A DNA stretch of 6,301 nt from Microcaldota archaeon (GCA_021810685.1 JAJZII010000028.1:1-6301); one strand, 5' to 3'; counted from the first letter of the stretch, positions 1 through 5,314 are shown. A program made the numbers and translations. The notes: generated by a model from the sequence alone, not told the origin.

Positions 1-60
1 AAATGGAAGAAGAAAGGACGAATGCGCTGGAAATGGAAGAAGAAGAGGCGAAAGCGCCTT
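1..60 (+). repeat. 30-bp in-frame tandem repeat in the 5' part of the eL41 gene
   Basis: Positions 1-30 and 31-60 agree at 23 of 30 bases; both begin AAATGGAAGAAGAA. The unit is exactly ten codons, so it keeps the eL41 frame and encodes KWKKKGRMRW followed by KWKKKRRKRL. The first copy is cut by the window edge. If MRW precedes position 1, the peptide would carry two copies of the MRWKWKKK block. Confidence 0.7.
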
Positions 61-96
61 AAGAGGGCGCAGAAGCGCAGAGTCGGACAGCTCTGA
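22..96 (+). CDS. rpl41e: Ribosomal protein eL41 (L41e), 24 aa
   Basis: This is a 24-residue, extremely basic peptide beginning MRWKWKKKRRKRLKRAQKRR and ending VGQL before a TGA. The opening MRWKWKKKR and the Arg/Lys helix match eL41, the smallest ribosomal protein (about 25 residues) of eukaryotes and many archaea, which lies as a single helix at the interface of the two ribosomal subunits. Genes this short are commonly missed by gene finders. An AAAGGA sequence lies a few bases before the ATG and could act as a ribosome binding site. The frame stays open to the left edge (KWKKKGR), because positions 1-30 are an imperfect copy of 31-60. The true start could therefore lie before the window and give a protein with a duplicated N-terminus. 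A strong hairpin terminator overlaps the stop codon. Identity is from memory of the family; confidence is high for eL41 and lower for the start. Confidence 0.85.
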   Translation: MRWKWKKKRRKRLKRAQKRRVGQL

Positions 97-127
97 GCAG
101 ACGCTCGGAGCTCTGCTTTTCTTTTTT
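89..127 (+). terminator. Hairpin plus T-tract terminator of the eL41 gene
   Basis: AGCTCTGAGC (89-98) pairs with GCTCGGAGCT (103-112) through ten pairs including one U-G wobble, with loop AGAC. CTGC and a T-rich run (117-127, TTTTCTTTTTT) follow. The eL41 stop codon (94-96) lies inside the 5' arm. U-rich runs are the main termination signal in archaea; the hairpin is an addition resembling bacterial intrinsic terminators. Confidence 0.7.
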
Positions 128-138
128 ACACGTTGAAG

Positions 139-175
139 GTAGCCGTGCTTATGACAGTAACTGAGGCGCGGCTAC
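139..175. terminator. Inverted repeat directly after the secY stop, possible terminator or 3' end hairpin
   Basis: GTAGCCGTGC (139-148) pairs with GCGCGGCTAC (166-175), with one G-U type pair and a loop of about 17 bases that can close by two more pairs. On the minus strand the hairpin begins at the base immediately after the secY TAA (176-178). No T-run follows on that strand, so it may protect or define the mRNA 3' end rather than terminate transcription by itself. It fills most of the short spacer between the convergent eL41 and secY genes. Confidence 0.4.
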
Positions 176-1630
176 TTACTTCGCAATCTTGTTGAGCACC
201 GGGTACGTCTCGTAGAGGTTCTCTTGCTTGAGCTGCTGGTATAGCATGTAGATTATGCCTACCGTGAGCAGTATACCCATGCCGGTGCCTATGGCGCCCG
301 TCAGCGTGGAGAGCGCGGCCAGCAGTCCCACGAACAGGCTGCCGAGGACTGTGACAGTAGGTATGTACTTGTTGAGCACGCTCTCTACTATGCGCGGGTC
401 GCGCCTGAACCCAGGTATCTGCCAGCCGGTGGAACCCAATTGCTCCGCCAGGTTCTTTGGGCTTTGACCAGTCATTTCTATCCAGAACTTGCCGAAGACC
501 ACGCAAAGTAGCATCAGCACTACCGTGTAGGTTATCATGTGCACCCACTCTGGCACGAGCACCGAGCCGCCCCACGGTAGGAATAGCGTGCTGACGTGCG
601 TAGCGAGGTAACTGAAGTAAGGGCCGTAGCCGCCGACGCCTCCGTATGCCGCTGAATAAGGCAAGGGGAATGTGGGTGATATTAGGTAGATGAGCCCTCC
701 TGACAGCTGCGGACCGGCTGACGAGGGCTGGTAGTAGGCGAAGAATTTCGCGACGCCGGCAAGAGAACCGCTGACATTGGCGAGGAACCTGAACCATACG
801 GTGAAGCTGAGCTCCAATGACGATGCCAGTATGACAGGCAGCACGCTCACGTACAGGAACGGTATGGGCAGGCGCCCGCCCACGCCGCGCAGCTGCTCGA
901 AGCTCAGCGGCAGCTCTATCTTCATTTCGTAGGCGTAGATGCTTATCAGGAATATTATGATGGCGAAGAAAAGCGGCCCGAAAGCGAGCACCGCGTTGGA
1001 GAGCGCTGCCGCGCCTCCCGCGTTGATCGTGGCAATGGCTTCTGGAACAAGTATGCCCACTGTGCCCGCGACGATGGCGAACGAGACGCCTGCTGCTATG
1101 AACAGGTTGATGCCTGACGTTATCCCATATTTTGTCATCATCTCGTCGAGGAAGATGATGGTGAACGCACCCGTCACCAGCTGCAGCATCACGAAGGGCA
1201 TGACAGCGTGGCTTGCTACAGGCACATAGCCGCTGAGCACGAACACTACTGACTCTACCGCGGCGATGCTCATCGCGAAGAGCTTCTGCATCGACTGGAA
1301 ACGCCCCTTCGTGGCTGTGTCGTTCAGGTCGAGGTGTATGAGGCCCGAGCCGTTTATAAGCTGGAGTATTATGCTGGAAAGAACTATGGGCCCTATCCCT
1401 ACGGTTATAAGGCTGCCTATCCTGGCGGCGAATATTATGCTAATCAGCTGGAGTATGGGCTGCGATACTGCCTGCTGGTTCACGCCTATGGCGTAGATGT
1501 TGTAGAGCAGGAAGTACACTGCGAGTATGCCTGCCGTCCAGTACATCTTCTCGCGGAGCGACATTGGTGCCTTCGGCCCTTTTATCGAGGGTATGAAGCG
1601 CCCTATGGTGTCCATGAATTCTAGTGCCAT
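176..1630 (-). CDS. secY: SecY, protein translocase channel subunit
   Basis: SecY (archaeal/eukaryotic Sec61-alpha type, 484 aa) is the ten-helix membrane pore that moves unfolded proteins across, or into, the cytoplasmic membrane with SecE and Sec61-beta. Visible hallmarks are the helix-2 segment RIGSLITVGIGPIVLSSI (about 70-87), the signature LDEMMTKYGITSGINLFIAA (161-180), the helix-7 stretch PFLYVSVLPVILASSLE (257-273), and the last cytosolic loop GFRRDPRIVESVLNKYIP (407-424), whose arginines contact the ribosome in known structures. It is longer than the Methanocaldococcus protein (about 436 aa), mainly through a Gly/Tyr/Pro-rich external loop at about 285-358; other archaeal SecYs also have a long loop here. 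The start at 1630 follows the upstream stop by 9 nt without a clear ribosome binding site, so reinitiation is likely. M6 is an alternative start. It is the last gene of the minus-strand cluster. Identity is certain. Confidence 0.97.
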   Translation of the reverse strand: MALEFMDTIGRFIPSIKGPKAPMSLREKMYWTAGILAVYFLLYNIYAIGVNQQAVSQPILQLISIIFAARIGSLITVGIGPIVLSSIILQLINGSGLIHLDLNDTATKGRFQSMQKLFAMSIAAVESVVFVLSGYVPVASHAVMPFVMLQLVTGAFTIIFLDEMMTKYGITSGINLFIAAGVSFAIVAGTVGILVPEAIATINAGGAAALSNAVLAFGPLFFAIIIFLISIYAYEMKIELPLSFEQLRGVGGRLPIPFLYVSVLPVILASSLELSFTVWFRFLANVSGSLAGVAKFFAYYQPSSAGPQLSGGLIYLISPTFPLPYSAAYGGVGGYGPYFSYLATHVSTLFLPWGGSVLVPEWVHMITYTVVLMLLCVVFGKFWIEMTGQSPKNLAEQLGSTGWQIPGFRRDPRIVESVLNKYIPTVTVLGSLFVGLLAALSTLTGAIGTGMGILLTVGIIYMLYQQLKQENLYETYPVLNKIAK

Positions 1631-1639
1631 GAAAACCAG

Positions 1640-2764
1640 CTATGCCTTTCGTCGTCGGCTGCCCATGCTGGAGGGACTCGCCAACCTTATTGTATAAGAC
1701 CCATTATTATTACTTTCTGTGGCTATCGCTCTTCCGGCGCGCTCGCCGAGGATGCCGTTGAGGAACGCTATCGAAAGCTCGGCCATTCCGCTGCGCGAAG
1801 TTGCAGTGTCGAACGCGAGGCGTATGTCCAGTCTGCGCATGTTGTCCATGTATGGGGTGCCAAGCCTGAGCAGCGTTATGCTGTTTGCGATGTACGACGA
1901 TGTAGTTGGCTTCATTGCGTTGCTCTCCAGCCTCTTCCTGAGCGACGAACCTATGTAGTGCATGATGCCGCGCAGCGTCTCCATGTGTGCCTGCTCGAGC
2001 ACAGAAGAGGAAAGCAGAGCATGGTAGCTCTGAGAAAAGGAAGCGTCAACATATGCACCGGAACTCGCGCGGCCGTGTACATGCCCCACGAACCTGTCCA
2101 GCATGTCCCTGCGCACGGACGACGAAGCAGCCTTCTGCGACGTCTCAAAGACGCATGCCTCTGCCCTGTCGTTCCTGCAGGATGTCTCATCCACCGGCGT
2201 GTATGAATGGCGCGCCGCGCTTATGAATCCGGATATGATTCCAGCCTCGAGAGTGTGCATGCGCGCGCCTATGTACAGGCTGTGCCCGTGAAGCCTGAAG
2301 ATTGCCTTGTCGGGAAAGATGCCGTATGTCACATAGTAGCCGGCGCGCTCGAGGAACTCGACAATGTAGGGCACGTAGTCCTCGTACTGGCTACCGAAAC
2401 GTACAGACCTCGCGATGTCGTAGAGAGTCGTCCCTATTGACAGGCCTGACCTGTATGCAGCTTTGGACGATGATTCCGTCAGGTTGAGCATCATGTGATC
2501 GAGCAGCAGTGCCTCCTCTGTGACCTTCTTGTCTGCGTTGCCGGTGGCGATGTCGTAGACGAGGGCGCCGTTGTATGACGTTGGTATGTATGCAAGGGGC
2601 TTTGGTTCCGGAGTTGGTGGTGCCTTTCTGGTGCGCCTTGCGGCGCCTCTGCGCCGCTTCGCTGGCTTTGTTGCCTTCCGCGCCTCCTTCGTCCCGGAGG
2701 TGCGTGCCATTAGCCTTGAAGACCCACGCGCGCTGGCGCCAGCCTTCCCGGCAACTGCAGCCAC
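1640..2764 (-). CDS. Protein with tandem V4R-like domains and basic N-terminal tail
   Basis: This 374-aa soluble protein has no signal peptide or membrane helix. Residues 1-56 are low-complexity, rich in Arg, Lys and Ala (AKRRRGAARRTRKAPPTPEP). Residues about 65-208 look like a V4R domain (4-vinyl reductase/Bet3-like fold, known from archaeal and bacterial ligand-sensing proteins): LEAGIISGFISAARHSY (172-188) followed by VDETSC, and then C204 in EACVFET, reproduces the family pattern of Glu-x-x-Cys, a turn, and Cys-x-Phe. Residues about 240-362 seem to repeat the same plan (AELSIAFLNGILGERAG, then ATES and SYTIRLA) without the cysteines. It starts with GTG 4 nt after the upstream stop; an in-frame ATG at 2710 (residue 19), preceded by AAGG, is the alternative. 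It lies between a membrane protein gene and secY with almost no spacing. No ligand or partner can be named, and the V4R assignment is a pattern match by eye. Confidence 0.72.
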   Translation of the reverse strand: MAAVAGKAGASARGSSRLMARTSGTKEARKATKPAKRRRGAARRTRKAPPTPEPKPLAYIPTSYNGALVYDIATGNADKKVTEEALLLDHMMLNLTESSSKAAYRSGLSIGTTLYDIARSVRFGSQYEDYVPYIVEFLERAGYYVTYGIFPDKAIFRLHGHSLYIGARMHTLEAGIISGFISAARHSYTPVDETSCRNDRAEACVFETSQKAASSSVRRDMLDRFVGHVHGRASSGAYVDASFSQSYHALLSSSVLEQAHMETLRGIMHYIGSSLRKRLESNAMKPTTSSYIANSITLLRLGTPYMDNMRRLDIRLAFDTATSRSGMAELSIAFLNGILGERAGRAIATESNNNGSYTIRLASPSSMGSRRRKA

Positions 2765-2768
2765 CCAA

Positions 2769-3263
2769 TCAACCCTTTTTCTTGATTCTGCACTGCGGCT
2801 TCGAGAGCCTCAGCATATAGTATGACAATAACACCACATTTATAAAAAGCAGGAGCAGGAGAAGCAGCGCTTCGTGGTCAGCAATGAAGACGTCGGCACC
2901 CAGCGCGCTGGCGCTGCCGACAAATATCGAGAAAAGGCCAAGGGTGGCAGGTGCCTGACAGCCGCACCCTATGAACAGGCTGCTGGTCACTGCCGTGACA
3001 GTGCCTGCCGCACTCGACGCGTACTTGGCCGAGTTTTTCCTCGTGTTCCTTATGGAGTATACGGCAAGCGTGAACATGATTGAACCGGTAGCCATCACAG
3101 CGTAAAACAGAGGCCTGGCGTACGGCGCATATAGTATGGCGATTGTGTTGTTCATCCTGATGAGCGCCATTGCAATAAGGTAGTACACCGCGAAGGCGGC
3201 AATGTTCAGCGCCACGTACCTTGGTCGGTATACATCCTTCAGCAGTGCCACTATGCGGGTCAT
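2769..3263 (-). CDS. Four-helix membrane protein with a Cys-Gly-Cys motif
   Basis: This 164-aa protein is not recognised as a named family. It has about four hydrophobic segments: 17-36, 50-70, about 86-116 and a very Leu-rich one at 132-152. A basic stretch (IRNTRKNSAK, 71-80) and a basic tail (CRIKKKG) point to the cytoplasm, and the N-terminus also carries positive charges. Segment three contains SSLFIGCGCQAPATLGLFS with C100 and C102 just before a proline; a third cysteine, C158, is in the tail. The ATG overlaps the stop of the upstream DUF929 gene (ATGA, 3260-3263), so the two are probably translated together. Next to a CxxC thioredoxin-like protein, this layout suggests a membrane thiol partner in the manner of CcdA/DsbD or VKOR, but no such homology is visible. 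The function is an inference from context only. Confidence 0.85.
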   Translation of the reverse strand: MTRIVALLKDVYRPRYVALNIAAFAVYYLIAMALIRMNNTIAILYAPYARPLFYAVMATGSIMFTLAVYSIRNTRKNSAKYASSAAGTVTAVTSSLFIGCGCQAPATLGLFSIFVGSASALGADVFIADHEALLLLLLLFINVVLLSYYMLRLSKPQCRIKKKG

Positions 3264-4252
3264 GCAGTCATCTTAGCCTCTATCGCCTTTATCCCCGGGA
3301 GCGAACACACGGGCGCGGCGTTGCCTATGGACGGGCACGTCGCGGCTATGTATATGTCTGCACCGGCGTACTCGGTCCATGCAAACCTATCACTGAAAGT
3401 GCCAATCTGCCTGAGCACGTCAGCATGAGTCATGTAGGTCAGCGGCAGCGATGAACTAGATGGTGTAGTGTTGCCGAACGCTACTGCATCAGCACCCGCG
3501 AAGAGAGAACCGCCCCACAGCGTGAAGGGCGTTCCTGCGAACTTGTCTGTGTTGTTCATGAAGGTGATTGCCGACCTATATGTTGAGTTGGGAGCCTTGG
3601 ATATGAAATAGCTAAGAGGCTGCACCTGAAAGCCTTGTACTATGGGCGACTCGTAGTCCGAGGCGAAGAAGTTTATGTAGGGGCTCGTGTACGAAGCTCC
3701 GAACCCGACGCCTGCGGGCGTGGTGTAGTTGTCCTGCGACCAGTAGAGAGTAGGCACGTCGGAGTCGCCGAAACTGCTGTAGCCCTTGTACAAATTGGTG
3801 AAGTTGCCGAAGCGCGATAGCGCGAGGGCCATCGCCCACCTATTCTCCCCGCAATATATGCACGAGATGGCACCTATGTAGACCACGCTAGGCTTTCCGC
3901 CAATTACCAGCGCGTTGGACGCGAAGTAGGTGGAGTTCAATACCGGCACAGATACCATACCTGTGAGGTTGCCAGCTAGCATCATGTTCGCTGCATTTTC
4001 GAAGTACGAAAGCGGAGCGTTGTTTATCGCGGCAAGCTCGGTTGCGTTCAACGGCTGGTCTATGCCTGTGAGCCTCTGCCCGGGCGGCGGCTGCGCCTGC
4101 AGCGAGGCGAGGCTCTTCTGCAGGGATGATATCTCCATGTTATAGAATATCACGACGCCTATCAATATTATAACCAGGGCGACGAGCACATATTCAACCG
4201 CGCTCTTGCCGCCTCTCTTGCTGCTCCTCTTGCCGCCTCTCTTGCTTTTCAT
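3260..4252 (-). CDS. DUF929 family membrane-anchored thioredoxin-like protein
   Basis: This is a 330-aa protein when started at the ATG at 4252. A very basic N-terminus (SKRGGKRSSKRGGKS) is followed by one hydrophobic helix (about 19-38) and a linker. An extracytoplasmic domain follows with PSVVYIGAISCIYCGENRWA (121-140) and then ALALSRFGNF. Strand, CxxC (C131, C134) and RWA..LALSRFG match DUF929, an archaeal family with a thioredoxin-like fold. C306 and C316 near the C-terminus could form a second disulfide. Many Asn-x-Ser/Thr sites fit a surface location. GGTG (4258-4261) lies 5 nt before this start, and the TATA box at about 4302 gives a leader of about 23 nt. ATG 4270 is the alternative, almost leaderless. 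It is first in the operon and overlaps the next gene by 4 nt. GGKSAVEYVL resembles an archaeal class III (pilin-type) signal peptide, though the usual Gln is Lys. The family call is firm; the reaction (thiol oxidation, reduction or isomerisation) is not known. Confidence 0.88.
   Translation of the reverse strand: MKSKRGGKRSSKRGGKSAVEYVLVALVIILIGVVIFYNMEISSLQKSLASLQAQPPPGQRLTGIDQPLNATELAAINNAPLSYFENAANMMLAGNLTGMVSVPVLNSTYFASNALVIGGKPSVVYIGAISCIYCGENRWAMALALSRFGNFTNLYKGYSSFGDSDVPTLYWSQDNYTTPAGVGFGASYTSPYINFFASDYESPIVQGFQVQPLSYFISKAPNSTYRSAITFMNNTDKFAGTPFTLWGGSLFAGADAVAFGNTTPSSSSLPLTYMTHADVLRQIGTFSDRFAWTEYAGADIYIAATCPSIGNAAPVCSLPGIKAIEAKMTA
4203..4246 (-). repeat. 20-bp perfect direct repeat, period 24, in the DUF929 gene
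   Basis: The 20-base word CTCTTGCCGCCTCTCTTGCT (plus-strand reading) occurs at 4203-4222 and again at 4227-4246, separated by GCTC. The period of 24 bases is eight codons, so the frame is kept and the basic N-terminus carries SKRGGK twice. It looks like a recent slippage duplication that lengthens the positively charged region before the membrane helix. Confidence 0.85.
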
Positions 4253-4296
4253 CACAGCACCGTGTACCATTGCACACTGATAGTTCTGATTCAAAG

Positions 4297-4309
4297 AATA
4301 TATATCTAT
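4297..4309. promoter_or_regulatory. Shared TATA element of a divergent promoter
   Basis: AATATATATCTAT sits between the divergent DUF929 and tatD genes. The core TATATA (4299-4304) is palindromic. On the minus strand it is preceded by GCAAGATAG, a possible BRE, and predicts a start of transcription near 4275, about 23 nt before the ATG at 4252. On the plus strand it predicts a start near 4329, about 20 nt before the tatD ATG at 4350. No second TATA-like sequence is seen in this 97-base spacer. Confidence 0.6.
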
Positions 4310-4349
4310 CTTGCGAGATTTGTTGGACAAGCGCATAACGGTGCAGTTC

Positions 4350-5150
4350 ATGGCAATTGCCCTGGCCGTAAAGGAGGTGCTCAAGGAAAGCATACAGGCA
4401 CGCAAGAGCATGCCCGAGATGGCAGACGCGCACTGCCACATAGAGTCATTTCCGATGGAAACTGTGCGCTCCAGCATAGAGCGTGGAGTCAGCATCATAA
4501 TAGCCAACGGGGTCGACACCGCATCTAACATAAAGACCCTTGCAATGAGCGACGGCAAAAACATCTTCGCTGCCCTCGGCGTGCATCCGGAATATGCTGG
4601 CATGCCGGACGATGAACTGGAGAAGAATATCGCGCTCGCCAGGAGCAACAGAAAATCCATAATCGCGATAGGCGAGATAGGGATAGACAAGAAGTATGCA
4701 GGAACGGATGCTGCGCTGGAGCGGCAGAAATACGTCTTCTCGAGGTTTGTTGAGCTGGCTGTGGAGCTCGGCCTGCCCGTGTGCGTGCACTCGAGGAACG
4801 CGCTCGACGAGATATTCATGATACTGGAGGAGAAGGGTGCAAAGCGCGTGCAGCTGCATTTCTTCGAGGGGGACGAAAAGATGGCTATTGAGGCAGAGTC
4901 GCGCGGCTACGCGATATCAGTGCCGCCGATGGAATCCAGCAGGAGGATGCGCGCGATAAAAGCGGTCTCCATGGCGAGCCTGCTGGCTGAGACTGACTCG
5001 CCGGTGAACGGCTCTGTGCCCCGTGACGTTGAGAAGTCTATAAGAATCATAGCTGCGGCGAAGGGCGTGCCGTTCGAGGATGCAGCCGTTACCCTGGTAC
5101 AGAACACTAGAAGGTTCTTTAATATTGGCGTGGCAAGTCTTATGCGCTGA
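4350..5150 (+). CDS. tatD: TatD-family metal-dependent hydrolase (DNase)
   Basis: TatD enzymes are amidohydrolase-fold TIM-barrel proteins that use two divalent metals; characterised members are cytoplasmic 3'-5' exonucleases or DNases tied to DNA repair and turnover. Numbered from ATG 4350 (266 aa), all metal ligands are present: ADAHCHI (H28, H30), GEIGID (E109), VCVHSR (H147), LHFFEG (H170) and ETDSP (D216). LERQKYVFSRFVELAVELGL is the usual segment before the third motif. ATG 4350 was chosen because GGTG lies 6 nt before it and the TATA box at about 4302 fits a start near 4329. It adds about 23 residues before MADAHCHI compared with typical family starts, so ATG 4410 or 4419 are real alternatives. 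It is divergent from the DUF929 operon and probably co-transcribed with the tRNA, whose first base follows the TGA. The family is certain; the substrate is not shown. Confidence 0.93.
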   Translation: MAIALAVKEVLKESIQARKSMPEMADAHCHIESFPMETVRSSIERGVSIIIANGVDTASNIKTLAMSDGKNIFAALGVHPEYAGMPDDELEKNIALARSNRKSIIAIGEIGIDKKYAGTDAALERQKYVFSRFVELAVELGLPVCVHSRNALDEIFMILEEKGAKRVQLHFFEGDEKMAIEAESRGYAISVPPMESSRRMRAIKAVSMASLLAETDSPVNGSVPRDVEKSIRIIAAAKGVPFEDAAVTLVQNTRRFFNIGVASLMR

Positions 5151-5267
5151 GGGCCCGTAGCTCAGCTTGGACAGAGCAGCAGCCTTCTAAAGGGATTACC
5201 TGCAAAAGGATTCCATTAAGAAAATGAAGAAAGCTGACGGTCGCGGGTTCAAATCCCGCCGGGCCCG
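5151..5267 (+). tRNA. tRNA-Arg (UCU) with a 42-nt intron
   Basis: A full cloverleaf is seen. The acceptor arm is GGGCCCG (5151-5157) with CGGGCCC (5260-5266) and discriminator G5267. The D stem is GCTC/GAGC with A14, G18, G19 and A20 in the loop. The anticodon stem is GCAGC (5179-5183) with GCTGA (5233-5237), and the T arm GCGGG-TTCAAAT-CCCGC runs 5243-5259. The spliced anticodon loop is CTTCTAA, with anticodon UCU (5186-5188), which reads AGA/AGG. C35 and A20 are known arginine identity bases. The 27-43 pair is G-A, a mismatch. CCA is not encoded. The gene starts at the base after the tatD stop, so its 5' end must be made from a tatD-tRNA transcript or by an internal start. Identification is very secure. 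Confidence 0.95.
5190..5231 (+). other. tRNA intron at position 37/38 (BHB/BHL type)
   Basis: CTTC (5184-5187) in the exon pairs with GAAG (5226-5229) near the intron end to form the central 4-bp helix. It is flanked by 3-nt bulges TAA (5188-5190) and AAA (5230-5232), as archaeal splicing endonuclease requires. Cutting after the second base of each bulge gives the standard loop CTTCTAA. No good outer helix starts right after the first bulge, so the motif is nearer a relaxed bulge-helix-loop. GGA/TCC and CCT/AGG allow a small hairpin inside the intron (5193-5214). Adenine runs make the ends uncertain by one base. Confidence 0.8.
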
Positions 5268-5284
5268 CTGTACGTCTGCCGCAG

Positions 5285-5289
5285 AAAAA
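5285..5289 (-). terminator. Weak U-tract after the winged-helix gene
   Basis: The minus strand reads GCAGCTTTTTCTGC, about 25 bases after the TAG of the 5315-5728 gene. GCAG and CTGC could pair around the T5 run. Archaeal RNA polymerase can stop at T5, so this may end the winged-helix transcript before it runs antisense into the tRNA. It is short and the support is weak. Confidence 0.3.
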
Positions 5290-5314
5290 GCTGCAATGTA
5301 TGAGATGGAGAGCT

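Noticed and set aside
126..797. 223-codon minus-strand frame overlapping secY
   Set aside because: It is Arg/His-rich with no domain, in another frame of secY; a shadow of a GC-biased gene.
2391..2768. 125-codon minus-strand frame overlapping the V4R gene
   Set aside because: It starts with TTG, is low-complexity and lies in another frame of the better-supported 374-aa protein.
4311..4349. TTG start for tatD at 4311
   Set aside because: It lies only a few bases after the TATA core, upstream of the predicted transcription start, so it would not be in the mRNA.
4253..4819. Long minus-strand open frame extending the DUF929 gene to 4819
   Set aside because: The extra 189 codons are antisense to the well-supported tatD gene, cross the shared promoter, and have no family features. 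The real start is at 4252 or 4270.
5151..5267. Amber-reading (CUA) tRNA by shifting the anticodon stem one base
   Set aside because: The shifted stem has no pairing partner; the UCU reading gives a normal stem, correct identity bases and the CTTC/GAAG splice helix.
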